DNA of 60,218 nt from Bacteroidota bacterium (GTDB taxonomy: Bacteria > Bacteroidota > Bacteroidia > Bacteroidales > VadinHA17), in NCBI GenBank assembly GCA_011049175.1, contig DSCJ01000109.1, positions 1 through 60,218 of the forward strand, given 5' to 3'. The translations under genes and the position numbers were made by a program. Under the pieces are notes generated by a model. The model had not been told where the DNA came from, did not search any database, and saw only the letters and a list, made by a program, of their open reading frames with translations. This document shows positions 32,616-41,720 of the stretch, in pieces; position 1 is the first letter of the stretch; each line of letters starts with the position of its first letter.

Positions 32616-34334
32616 ATGGATAACAGGTATTCCCCGGGTCAGCGTGCTTTTCTTCCACCTGACAGGAAGGTGGAATCGTGGGAGTCGGTCAGGCCTTATT
32701 TCGACGAGCTGGCGAAACGGAAAATAGCCACACCCGTTCACCTGGAACGGTGGCTGGTCGACCGCAGTACCCTGCTTTCCTGGATGGAAGAGGAGCTTGC
32801 ATGGAGGTACATCCGCATGAACTGTGATACTACCCGTAAGGAACTGGCCCGTCATTATGAGCAGTTCATCACGGGAATCGAGCCGCATATTCACCGGTAT
32901 ACCCATCTGTTCGATAAAAAACTGGTCAACAGCCCCCATCTGGCCCGGCTCGATCAAAAAAAATACGCTGTACTGATCAGAGCTGCCAGAAAAAGAATGG
33001 AGCTTTTCCGGGAAAAGAACATCCCCCTGTTGGCCGAATTGCAGGTGGAGGAGCAGGAGTACGGGAAGATGATCAGTGAGCTTACCGTGTTTTACCGTGA
33101 CCGGGAATATACCCTTCAGCAGGCGGCGAATTTTTTACGGAATCCCAACCGTGAGGTAAGGGAGACGGTATACAGGCTGATACAGGAACAGAGAATTTCG
33201 AAGGCATTTCCCCTGCAGGATCTGTTTACCCGGCTGGTCCGGAAAAGATACAAGATTGCACTGAATGCAGGTTACCATAATTTCCGGGATTATCAGTTCG
33301 ACAATCTGGGCAGGTTTGATTACCGTCCGGAAGATTGCATGCAGTTCCATGAATCGGTGCAGAACGAAGTGATGCCTTTGGTGGACCGGTTGTTTGACCG
33401 GAGGGAAGAACAGCTTCGGCTGAACGAACTCAGGCCCTGGGATCTGGATGTGGATCCTGACGGAAAACCGCCCCTGGTTCCTGCTTCCGGATCGGAGGAG
33501 CTGTTGCAGAAAACCATCGTATGTTTTTCTCGGGTTCGTGAAAAATACGGTTCGATGCTGAAGCAACTGGCCGGAAGAGGATTTCTCGACCTGGATTCGA
33601 GAAAGGGAAAAGCCCCTGGAGGATTCAATTACCCGCTGTATGAGTCGAATGTTCCCTTCATCTTCATGAATGCCGCCGGGAATCTGCGTGATCTGGAAAC
33701 CCTGGTGCATGAAGGCGGGCATGCCATTCATTCGATCATGACGTCAGGTCTCGAACTGATCGATTTTAAGGAATTGCCTGCCGAAGTAGCCGAGCTGGCT
33801 TCCATGTCGATGGAACTCATCAGCATGGAACACTGGGATGTGTTCTTCGCCGACGAGAGTGACCTGCGCAGGGCCAGGATCCATCAGCTCGAGGGAATAG
33901 TGCAGGTGCTGCCCTGGATTGCCGCGGTGGATCATTTTCAGCACTGGGTGTACCTGAATCCTGAGCATCAGGAAAAGGAAAGACTGGCGGCCTGGAACAG
34001 GATATACCGCCGTTTCAGTTCCGACAGGATCAACTGGAACGGAATGGAAGAGCATTTTGTGTACAGCTGGCAACGGCAGCTGCATATTTTTGAATTGCCT
34101 TTTTACTATATTGAATACGGCATGGCACAACTGGGAGCCATTGCCCTGTGGATGCATTATAAAAACGACCCGGAAAACACCCTGGATCGTTTCGAATCGG
34201 CCCTGCGACTGGGATATACTGCTACCATTCCCGAGATTTATGCCACGGCCGGGGTACGGTTCGATTTTTCGCCGGAGTATATCCGCACTTTGCTTGAATT
34301 TGTCTGGAAGGAACTGCAATCACTCTATCTCTGA
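32616..34334 (+). CDS. M3-family oligoendopeptidase (PepF-like)
   Basis: A 572-residue cytoplasmic zinc metallopeptidase. The catalytic motif is HEGGH in LETLVHEGGHAIHSIM, with the third ligand glutamate in PAEVAELASM. The early half is helical, and YPLYESNVPFIFMNAAGN just before the motif is typical for PepF. No signal peptide is seen, so it likely trims peptides inside the cell. The end overlaps the convergent mazG gene by 15 bases. Confidence 0.93.
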   Translation: MDNRYSPGQRAFLPPDRKVESWESVRPYFDELAKRKIATPVHLERWLVDRSTLLSWMEEELAWRYIRMNCDTTRKELARHYEQFITGIEPHIHRYTHLFDKKLVNSPHLARLDQKKYAVLIRAARKRMELFREKNIPLLAELQVEEQEYGKMISELTVFYRDREYTLQQAANFLRNPNREVRETVYRLIQEQRISKAFPLQDLFTRLVRKRYKIALNAGYHNFRDYQFDNLGRFDYRPEDCMQFHESVQNEVMPLVDRLFDRREEQLRLNELRPWDLDVDPDGKPPLVPASGSEELLQKTIVCFSRVREKYGSMLKQLAGRGFLDLDSRKGKAPGGFNYPLYESNVPFIFMNAAGNLRDLETLVHEGGHAIHSIMTSGLELIDFKELPAEVAELASMSMELISMEHWDVFFADESDLRRARIHQLEGIVQVLPWIAAVDHFQHWVYLNPEHQEKERLAAWNRIYRRFSSDRINWNGMEEHFVYSWQRQLHIFELPFYYIEYGMAQLGAIALWMHYKNDPENTLDRFESALRLGYTATIPEIYATAGVRFDFSPEYIRTLLEFVWKELQSLYL

Positions 34335-35141
34335 GCTTCCTGCCTGAGGGTTCTTCGGGTGCGGGTTTTTTTTGGCCTCTTCCCACAGAAGATCCATGTC
34401 ATCCGGTGTCATATCTTTCAGGGATTTTCCCTGTTCCCTGGCTTTTTCCTCCAGCATGGTAAAACGCTGTATGAATTTCTGGTTGGTTCGTTCCAGGGCG
34501 TTTTCCGGATTGATACCATACAGCCTGGCAGCATTGATCAGGGAGAAAAACAGGTCTCCGAATTCTTCTTCCAGCCTATCATGGTGGCCCGATCCGATTT
34601 CTGACCTGACTTCGGATATTTCCTCCATAACTTTTTCCCATACATCTTCCCGTTCTTTCCAGTCGAACCCCACTCCCCTTACCTTGTCCTGGATACGGAA
34701 AGCCTTGATCATGGCCGGAAGGCTCCCGGGAACACCGCCCAGCACTTTCCTGTTTCCGTTTTTATCTTCGCTGATCTTCAGATGTTCCCAGTTTTCCTTC
34801 ACTTCATCCGATCCGTTTACCCGGGTATCTCCAAATACATGAGGATGACGGTATATCAGCTTTTTACTGATGGAACGGGCCACATCACCGATATTGAAAA
34901 GATTTTTTTCCTCGCCGATTTTAGCATAGAATACGATATGCAGCAGCAGGTCGCCAAGTTCCTTTTTTACCTCTTCGTAATTGTTATCCAGGATGGCATC
35001 GGCCAGTTCATAAGTTTCCTCAATGGTCAGCGTACGCAGGGTTTCCATTGTTTGTTCCCTGTCCCACGGGCATTTCACCCGGAGTTCGTCCATAATATCC
35101 AGCAGTTCCTCCAGGGCGTTCAGTTTTTCTTTCTTCTCCAT
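34320..35141 (-). CDS. mazG: Nucleoside triphosphate pyrophosphohydrolase MazG
   Basis: Hydrolyses NTPs and dNTPs to monophosphates and pyrophosphate. The 273-residue protein has two MazG helical domains. The first carries the metal site EETYELADAI with EEVKKELGDLLLHIVFYA; the second has the sequence RLEEEFGDLFFSLINAARL. The opening ELLDIMDELRVKCPWDREQT is a family signature. It overlaps the oligopeptidase end by 15 bases, and lies 6 bases after the SAM hydrolase gene, with which it is probably co-transcribed. Confidence 0.95.
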   Translation of the reverse strand: MEKKEKLNALEELLDIMDELRVKCPWDREQTMETLRTLTIEETYELADAILDNNYEEVKKELGDLLLHIVFYAKIGEEKNLFNIGDVARSISKKLIYRHPHVFGDTRVNGSDEVKENWEHLKISEDKNGNRKVLGGVPGSLPAMIKAFRIQDKVRGVGFDWKEREDVWEKVMEEISEVRSEIGSGHHDRLEEEFGDLFFSLINAARLYGINPENALERTNQKFIQRFTMLEEKAREQGKSLKDMTPDDMDLLWEEAKKNPHPKNPQAGSSEIE

Positions 35142-35147
35142 GATTTT

Positions 35148-35939
35148 TCACATTTTCCTGTCAGAAAACCTGACACGTACCGTAGAGCCGACCTTAAGGT
35201 TCAGCAATTCGCTGGCATTTCCGTTGTGAATGGCAATTTCCAGTAATCCCAGGCTGTTGAACAGGGCGAGCATTTCCCCTTCCGGGGCATCGGAATAGGT
35301 TTTACTGACCGTTTTGATCTTGAAATAATTGCTTTGAACGAGTATTTCATAGGGGCGCTCTTTGCTCACCCGTCTGAACAGTTCTTCCGATATATTGGTA
35401 ATGGCATTCCGGTAAGAATCAACATAGATCACACTTCCGTTGATGACCGATTCGTCAATGGTGGCCCGCATGGGGGTGCGTTTTTCAAAGCTTTCCACCA
35501 CTTCTCCCAATATGGCAGGATCAGTCCCTTTCATCAACTCACAGGCATAACCGGTCAGTTCAAGTACCTGTTCCAGGGGGGATTTATCGGGAGGATCGTT
35601 TACAGGTATCATGACCACCTTTTCCGGCTCATTATGGAGCAGCAGTCCGAAGATTCCGTTGTCAGCCGAAAGAAAGAAATGTCCTCCTGCACGGACGATG
35701 AGAAAGCCTTTTCCCGGTTCGGGCAAGGCCTGAACCCCAATCAGATGCACCGTTCCGGGAGGGAAATGGAAACAGGAATTCCTCAGCACAAAGGCTGCCT
35801 GCGAAAGGTTGAAAGGCTGGATCTGATGGGAGATATCCACTACAGTAGCATCCGGGCAGGATGTCAGAATTTTGCCTTTTACCGCTCCTGTATAATAATC
35901 TTGCTGGTTCCAGTCGGTTGTGAGGGTGAGGACAGGCAT
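35148..35939 (-). CDS. SAM hydroxide adenosyltransferase (DUF62 family)
   Basis: A 263-residue protein of the chlorinase/fluorinase-like family, whose common members hydrolyse S-adenosylmethionine to adenosine and methionine. Features are the start VLTLTTDWNQQDYYTGAVKG, VVDISHQIQPFNLSQAAFVL, and the C-terminal beta domain with NGSVIYVDSYRNAITNIS. The residues needed for chlorination cannot be judged by eye, and the hydrolase role is the default. It precedes mazG by 6 bases on the same strand. Confidence 0.9.
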   Translation of the reverse strand: MPVLTLTTDWNQQDYYTGAVKGKILTSCPDATVVDISHQIQPFNLSQAAFVLRNSCFHFPPGTVHLIGVQALPEPGKGFLIVRAGGHFFLSADNGIFGLLLHNEPEKVVMIPVNDPPDKSPLEQVLELTGYACELMKGTDPAILGEVVESFEKRTPMRATIDESVINGSVIYVDSYRNAITNISEELFRRVSKERPYEILVQSNYFKIKTVSKTYSDAPEGEMLALFNSLGLLEIAIHNGNASELLNLKVGSTVRVRFSDRKM

Positions 35940-36034
35940 TCAGATAAAAAAATATTGGTTTTTGTTTTAAATGGTTCGGAAAAATGATCTTATTTTGCAG
36001 AAGCCAAAATTAATGAATTATATCGAATTCTTTT

Positions 36035-37015
36035 ATGATGGAGAGAATCATATATCTTGAGGGGGTGGATCCGGTGCAGGTGTTCGGGGTGAATAATACC
36101 CTGCTGGGAAAGATCACGGATTATTTTCCCCGGATACGCATCATTGCCCGGGGAAGCGAGATCAAAGCTGTGGGGGAGCAGGAGGAACTGGACCGTTTCG
36201 AGGAAAAGATACAGGAACTGATCGATTATTTGCACCAACATAATCAGTTGACAGCGGAGGAACTCGATATGCTGATGCTCGAAAACATCCCGCGTACTCC
36301 GGCAGGAAAAGCGGCAGATGATGTGCTGTTGTACAATACTACTGGCAAGCCGATCAGGGCGCGTACTCCCAACCAGGAGGTACTGATCAGGGCTTACGCG
36401 GAAAACGATCTGATTCTGGCCGTGGGTCCGGCAGGTACCGGGAAAACCTATACTTCCATTGCTCTGGCGGTGAGAGCCCTGAAGAACAGGGAAGTAAAAC
36501 GCATCATCCTTACCCGCCCGGCAGTGGAAACCGGTGAACACCTGGGATTCCTGCCGGGTGATATGAAAGAAAAGCTGGATCCCTACCTTCAGCCTCTGTA
36601 TGACGCCCTGAATGATATGATCCCTTTCCGTAAACTGGCCGGATACCTGGAAGATTCCACCATTCAGATCGCACCCCTGGCTTTTATGAGGGGAAGGACC
36701 CTGGAAAATGCGTTTGTTATTCTCGATGAAGGGCAGAATGCCACCGTGAAACAGGTAAAGATGTTCCTGACACGCATGGGACAGCACTCCAAGTTCATTA
36801 TTACGGGGGATATTACCCAGATAGACCTGCCCGACAAACAACGATCGGGTTTGCTGCAGGCAATGAAAATCCTGATGAACATCCCCGGAATCACTACGGT
36901 GAAGTTCGGGCAGGAGGATATCGTGCGGCATCCCCTGGTACGGCACATCGTCAGAGCATATGACGATCTGGATAAAAAAGAAAGCGGTGAAAAATCAAAA
37001 CCCGGAAAGAACTGA
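36035..37015 (+). CDS. phoH: PhoH-family ATPase
   Basis: A 326-residue P-loop protein. The N-terminal 100 residues resemble the KH-like part of PhoH ([20 protein letters not shown]). Walker A is [13 protein letters not shown], followed by [20 protein letters not shown], Walker B-like [13 protein letters not shown] and [13 protein letters not shown]. These are canonical PhoH blocks. The family is linked to ribosome and RNA metabolism. purC follows 22 bases after the stop. Confidence 0.95.
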   Translation: MMERIIYLEGVDPVQVFGVNNTLLGKITDYFPRIRIIARGSEIKAVGEQEELDRFEEKIQELIDYLHQHNQLTAEELDMLMLENIPRTPAGKAADDVLLYNTTGKPIRARTPNQEVLIRAYAENDLILAVGPAGTGKTYTSIALAVRALKNREVKRIILTRPAVETGEHLGFLPGDMKEKLDPYLQPLYDALNDMIPFRKLAGYLEDSTIQIAPLAFMRGRTLENAFVILDEGQNATVKQVKMFLTRMGQHSKFIITGDITQIDLPDKQRSGLLQAMKILMNIPGITTVKFGQEDIVRHPLVRHIVRAYDDLDKKESGEKSKPGKN

Positions 37016-37037
37016 TTCCCCCTTTAAACGGAAAATT

Positions 37038-37988
37038 ATGGAAAAAGCACTGATTACTACGGAATTCAAACTTCCCGGACAAAAAAGTTTTTACAAAGGC
37101 AAGGTGCGGGATGTTTACAATGTGAACGACCGCTTTCTGGTGATGGTGGTTACCGACAGGATTTCTGCCTTCGATGTGGTGCTGCCCCGCGGGATACCGT
37201 ATAAGGGGCAGGTGCTGAATCAGATAGCCGATAGGTATCTGGATGCTACCGCCGATATTGTACCAAACTGGAAAATCGGGGTGCCTGACCCCAATGTGAC
37301 CATAGGCCATTTCGTCCAGCCATTTAAGGTGGAAATGGTTATCAGGGGCTATCTGTCCGGACATGCCTGGAGGGAATACCGGGCAGGAAAACGGGAATTA
37401 TCCGGAGTGCCTTTGCCGGATGGCCTGAGAGAAAACGATCCTTTTCCGGAACCCATCATTACCCCCACCACCAAGGCCGAATTCGGACACGATCTGGATA
37501 TTTCCAGGGAAGAGATCCTGAAACAGGGCCTGGTCAGTGAAGAGGAATATGATCTGCTCGAAGTGTATACACGGCAGTTGTATGAGCGGGGCAGCGAAAT
37601 GGCTGCCCAACGGGGACTTGTACTGGTAGATACGAAATATGAATTCGGGAAAAAAGACGGATTGATTTACCTGATTGACGAAATCCACACCCCTGATTCA
37701 TCGAGGTTTTTTTATGCCGAGGGATACCGGGAACGTCAGGAGAAGGGGGAACCCCAGCGTCAGCTTTCCAAGGAGTTCGTGAGGGAATGGCTTATGGAAA
37801 ACGGATTTCAGGGCAAAGACGGGCAGACCGTACCCGAAATGCCCGATGCGTTTGTCAGGCAGGTTTCTGATCGATACATCGAGCTGTACGAAAATCTCAC
37901 CGGCGAATCGTTTATCAGGGAAGATACCACCCACATTGAGAAAAGAATAGAAGATCGTATTCTGGCTTTTCTGCGTGAGCAGCAGTGA
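37038..37988 (+). CDS. purC: Phosphoribosylaminoimidazole-succinocarboxamide synthase
   Basis: Joins CAIR and aspartate using ATP to give SAICAR in purine synthesis. The 316-residue protein belongs to the longer class found in yeast and many Bacteroidota. Marks are [58 protein letters not shown], and [20 protein letters not shown]. The ATG at 37038 is used; the frame extends upstream into phoH, but that part is not purC-like. It converges on the next gene with a 4-base gap. Confidence 0.95.
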   Translation: MEKALITTEFKLPGQKSFYKGKVRDVYNVNDRFLVMVVTDRISAFDVVLPRGIPYKGQVLNQIADRYLDATADIVPNWKIGVPDPNVTIGHFVQPFKVEMVIRGYLSGHAWREYRAGKRELSGVPLPDGLRENDPFPEPIITPTTKAEFGHDLDISREEILKQGLVSEEEYDLLEVYTRQLYERGSEMAAQRGLVLVDTKYEFGKKDGLIYLIDEIHTPDSSRFFYAEGYRERQEKGEPQRQLSKEFVREWLMENGFQGKDGQTVPEMPDAFVRQVSDRYIELYENLTGESFIREDTTHIEKRIEDRILAFLREQQ

Positions 37989-37992
37989 TTCA

Positions 37993-39060
37993 TCATGAGT
38001 CGGTCCGGCCGCTTTCACAGTACTTGTCAACAATGTGACGCAGGTGGTCGTGCAGCAGGGGCATTTCGGTGAATGGCCGCTGCGAGAAACGTTTTTTCTC
38101 CTGTACCTCCGCCAGGGTTTCCGCGTCACCGGGTTTGAAGTGTAGCTGCTTATGGGTTACTTTCAGGAGCAGTGGCATTTCTTCAAAGACAAAACCGTAT
38201 ATTTCCCTGAGTAGTTTTTCCTGCTGATCGTCCAGTTCGAGGATCTTCAGGGCTTCGCGGAATGCCTCGGTATGTTCGAATCCCCTTTCTTTTCTGAAGT
38301 ACAGGTCTTTTCGCTCGTGGAACTGATGGATCAGCATGGGATCGAGCACCCGGGCCATATCCAGGGTGAATTCCATGAGGCGGTGAAAAAGGTATTCCGA
38401 GGCTCCCGGCCGGGTATCGCTGAGCCGGGCCAGCAGGGCCCTGGTGCGATGCCACTTCCTTAGTTTCCTGATGTGCTGGAACCGTTCCATGCCGGGATGC
38501 AGCAGTCCGGCTGCCCGGTCAAGTACGTGCATGGCTTCGGTCTCGTCCCCGCGGTCAATGTGTATTTCTGCTGCCTTGGTCAGCAGGTCGAAATCCACCA
38601 TGCCGGGATGCTCATGGTTTAAATGATCCGTAATATATTTCAGGGCGGTTTCCCGGTCACGTTCTTCCAGCAGGTCGGCCATGGTCAGATGCAGGTTTCT
38701 GAAATAGTCATCATGCAGGGGAGCCTGTTTGATAATGCCTTGCAGGTAGTTATGGGTTTCTTCCCATGATATTCCGGGCTCTCTCCGCATGTAGGGGATC
38801 AGTTTGTTCATGCAGGTTACCAGGGCGGTATTACCGGCTTCCAGGTATTCCCCGGCGAGTTTCTTCAGAAAACCAATGGCTGCTGCGTATCCCTGTTTCC
38901 TCCTGATCCGGGTGGCTTCGATCATCAGCTGATGGACATCGGTGTCGGGAAGATTGGTCATATCCCTGTCGGGATGACGGATTCCCAGATCCAGTATGCC
39001 CTGCGAGCGGGATCTTTTTCCGCTTCTTTTTCTGAATAATTTTCTTAAGAAGGAGATCAT
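37993..39060 (-). CDS. Helical-repeat hypothetical protein
   Basis: A 355-residue protein taken to start at MISFLRKLFRKRSGKRSRSQ; an ATG 28 codons upstream is also open. It is strongly helical with alternating short helices, such as YAAAIGFLKKLAGEYLEAGN, ETALKYITDHLNHEHPG and ETEAMHVLDRAAGLLHPG, which resembles a TPR-like solenoid. The basic N-terminus could contact nucleic acid or membrane. I recognise no named family. It stands alone between purC and the NuoE-like operon. Confidence 0.7.
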   Translation of the reverse strand: MISFLRKLFRKRSGKRSRSQGILDLGIRHPDRDMTNLPDTDVHQLMIEATRIRRKQGYAAAIGFLKKLAGEYLEAGNTALVTCMNKLIPYMRREPGISWEETHNYLQGIIKQAPLHDDYFRNLHLTMADLLEERDRETALKYITDHLNHEHPGMVDFDLLTKAAEIHIDRGDETEAMHVLDRAAGLLHPGMERFQHIRKLRKWHRTRALLARLSDTRPGASEYLFHRLMEFTLDMARVLDPMLIHQFHERKDLYFRKERGFEHTEAFREALKILELDDQQEKLLREIYGFVFEEMPLLLKVTHKQLHFKPGDAETLAEVQEKKRFSQRPFTEMPLLHDHLRHIVDKYCESGRTDS

Positions 39061-39260
39061 CGATAGGTTTTGTTGGATCACCTGAGGCAATTTAGTAAAA
39101 AATAGTATTCCTGCAATAAGTCGTTTTAAAGTGGGGTGTTTCAACAGGTAAAATAATCTATATTCTTTTTAAATTAACCGGAGAATCCTGTTTTTCCCGC
39201 TTTTTTCACTCAGAGTCATACCCTGTTGAAAGGGAGGTATGTTGTATAAAACTACCGGAA

Positions 39261-39310
39261 AAAATCAATGGTTTGGTAATTTATATATTTTTAACCACCA
39301 AAATCAATGG
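39261..39310. repeat. Direct repeat AAAATCAATGG upstream of the NuoE-like operon
   Basis: AAAATCAATGG occurs at 39261-39271 and again at 39300-39310, 39 bases apart (about four helical turns), in the AT-rich leader of the operon that begins at 39354. It could be a regulator binding site; no other copies were noticed. Confidence 0.4.
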
Positions 39311-39353
39311 ATTTCTGGACAATTAGTCCTTTTGAAACATTAAACAGCCTGTT

Positions 39354-39899
39354 ATGAGGGTTCAGCGTATACCATCTCCCCATGCAGAGAAAATACAGGA
39401 ACCGGAAGTGGACCTGAGCCTGCTTGATCCCCTGATCAGCAAATACCGGGACAAAAAGGGGAATATGATCCCGCTTTTGCAGGGTGCGCAGTCCATATAC
39501 GGTTTTATACCACGGGGGGCCTTTCTCAAAATTGCCCGGGAAACCGGTCTGCTGCTGAGTGAAATGTACGGCGTGGCCACTTTTTACGCTCAGTTCAGGC
39601 TTCAGCCGGTGGGCAAATACATTATCCGGGTTTGTCACGGTACTGCCTGCCATGTGCAAAATGCGGGTTCTATTACCGATGCCCTGAAGGAAGCCCTGGA
39701 AGTGAACGACGGAGAAACCACTGCCGACGGAATGTTTACCCTGGAATCCGTTGCCTGCCTGGGATGCTGTTCCCTGGCTCCGGTAATGATGATCGGAGAA
39801 GAGACCTACGGCAAACTAACCGGCAGCGACGCGGTAAAAGTGATCAGGGAGATCCGGATCAGGGAAAGCCGGGGAACCGATAAAAGCAAGCAGCCATGA
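39354..39899 (+). CDS. NuoE-like [2Fe-2S] thioredoxin-fold subunit
   Basis: A 181-residue protein with the NuoE/HydC fold. The helical start LLDPLISKYRDKKGNMIPLL leads to the [2Fe-2S] site, with cysteines in RVCHGTACHVQNAG and VACLGCCSLAPVMMI. It normally passes electrons to or from the FMN-bearing NuoF-type partner. The following NuoF-like gene overlaps its end by ATGA. No membrane complex I subunits are nearby, so this belongs to a soluble complex. Confidence 0.9.
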   Translation: MRVQRIPSPHAEKIQEPEVDLSLLDPLISKYRDKKGNMIPLLQGAQSIYGFIPRGAFLKIARETGLLLSEMYGVATFYAQFRLQPVGKYIIRVCHGTACHVQNAGSITDALKEALEVNDGETTADGMFTLESVACLGCCSLAPVMMIGEETYGKLTGSDAVKVIREIRIRESRGTDKSKQP

Positions 39900-41680
39900 C
39901 CACAGATCAGCCAAGGGTAATCGTTGGACTGGGCAGCTGCGGAATTGCAGCGGGTGCTGCCCGGGTATATGAGAAAATCAGGAATTTCAGGAATGCGGAA
40001 CATCTTTCCTTCAGCCTGGAAAAAACCAGTTGTGTCGGCATGTGTTACCGGGAACCCCTGGTCGAGATCATTGACGAAACGGGTTCTTACCTTTATGGCA
40101 ATATCGACGAAAACAGGGCCCTGGAAGTGATCGAACGGCACATCGTGCGTCATGACCCGGTAAGGGAATATATGGTCAGAACCGATCTGTTTCGTACAGT
40201 CGATCTGGATTTTCTGGAAGGTCAGGTGAAAATCGCTTTGCGAAATTGCGGTTTGATCGATCCGGAAGATATTACACAGTATGAAAACCGTGGGGGGTAC
40301 GAAGCCATCGCGAAAATTTCCCGGGAAAAGATTTCTCCGGAAAAAGTGATCGGCGAGATCATGGATTCGGGCTTGAGGGGCAGGGGAGGAGGAGGATTCC
40401 CTACCGGCCTCAAATGGAGGTTTGCCAGAAATAACCCGGGGGATGTGAAATACATCATTTGCAATGCCGATGAGGGCGACCCGGGTGCTTTCATGGATCG
40501 TTCCCTGCTTGAAGGAGATCCGCATTCCGTGCTGGAAGGAATGATTATCGGGGCTTATGCCATTGGCGCCTGTGAAGGGGTGATATACTGCCGTGCCGAA
40601 TACCCTCTGGCTATCAAGCGCTTGAATATTGCCCTGGCCAGGGCAAGGGAGAACGGGTACCTTGGGAAAAATATTGCCGGGATAGACGGATTCGATTTCG
40701 ATATCATGGTTAAGGAAGGTGCCGGAGCTTTTGTGTGTGGGGAGGAAACCGCTTTGATCGCTTCCGTGGAAGGAAAAAGGGGCATGCCGCGCAAACGTCC
40801 TCCTTTCCCGGCCGAATCGGGTTTATGGAAAAGCCCTACCAATATCAACAATGTGGAGACATGGGCCAATGTGCCCTGGATCATTAACCACGGGGCGGCT
40901 GAATATGCAGCCTACGGTACGGAAAAAAGCAAGGGTACCAAGGTATTTGCCCTCACCGGGAAGATTAACCGCGGCGGACTGGTGGAAGTTCCCATGGGAA
41001 TCACTATCAATGACATTATCTATAAGCTGGGCGGGGGAATACAGGAAGGGAAAAAATTCAAGGCGGTTCAGCTGGGCGGACCTTCCGGAGGATGTATCCC
41101 GGCATATCTTGGCGATACCCCGGTGGATTATGAATCAGTCAATGCCACCGGCGCCATTATGGGATCGGGAGGCATGGTGGTGATGGACGAAACCACCTGT
41201 ATGGTTGATATGGCAAGGTTCTTTCTCGATTTTACCCGCAAAGAGTCGTGTGGTAAATGCACCATGTGCCGCATCGGAACCAAACGCATGCTGGAGATAC
41301 TGGAACGGATTACCGAAGGAAAAGGAGAAGAAGGGGACATTGAAAAGCTTGAGGAACTGGCCCATCTGGTGAAAGAAGGTTCCCTGTGCGGCCTGGGGCA
41401 AACGGCACCGAATCCCGTACTGACCACCATCCGGTATTTCCGTGATGAATACGAAGCACACATCCGGGAAAAAAAATGCCCTGCCAAAAGCTGCAAGGCA
41501 CTTCTTACGTACACTGTCGATCCGGAAAAATGCACGGGATGCTTGGTGTGTGCCAAGAATTGCCCGGTGAATGCCATCAGCGGGGAACGAAAGCAGCCCC
41601 ATTTTATCGATCAGGAGTTATGCATAAAGTGCGGGGTGTGTTATGCCAAGTGTAAATTCGATGCCATTCTGCTCGATTGA
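39896..41680 (+). CDS. NuoF/HydB-like NADH-binding flavoprotein
   Basis: A 594-residue subunit. Residues 1-120 are an extra thioredoxin-like [2Fe-2S] domain (VGLGSCGIAAGAARVYEKI and TSCVGMCYREPLVE). The NuoF core has the FMN/NADH site GLRGRGGGGFPTGLKW, CNADEGDPGAFMDRS and CGEETALIASVEG, a SLBB domain, and a [4Fe-4S] site ESCGKCTMCRIGTKRM with GSLCGLGQ. Two more [4Fe-4S] clusters close the chain (CTGCLVCAKNCPV and CIKCGVCYAKCKF). This order is that of HydB in bifurcating hydrogenases and related NAD-linked complexes. No hydrogenase is present. Confidence 0.92.
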   Translation: MTTDQPRVIVGLGSCGIAAGAARVYEKIRNFRNAEHLSFSLEKTSCVGMCYREPLVEIIDETGSYLYGNIDENRALEVIERHIVRHDPVREYMVRTDLFRTVDLDFLEGQVKIALRNCGLIDPEDITQYENRGGYEAIAKISREKISPEKVIGEIMDSGLRGRGGGGFPTGLKWRFARNNPGDVKYIICNADEGDPGAFMDRSLLEGDPHSVLEGMIIGAYAIGACEGVIYCRAEYPLAIKRLNIALARARENGYLGKNIAGIDGFDFDIMVKEGAGAFVCGEETALIASVEGKRGMPRKRPPFPAESGLWKSPTNINNVETWANVPWIINHGAAEYAAYGTEKSKGTKVFALTGKINRGGLVEVPMGITINDIIYKLGGGIQEGKKFKAVQLGGPSGGCIPAYLGDTPVDYESVNATGAIMGSGGMVVMDETTCMVDMARFFLDFTRKESCGKCTMCRIGTKRMLEILERITEGKGEEGDIEKLEELAHLVKEGSLCGLGQTAPNPVLTTIRYFRDEYEAHIREKKCPAKSCKALLTYTVDPEKCTGCLVCAKNCPVNAISGERKQPHFIDQELCIKCGVCYAKCKFDAILLD

Positions 41681-41720
41681 TAATTCTTTTCATTACGGTG
41701 AATGAAAACGGCTTGAATTC

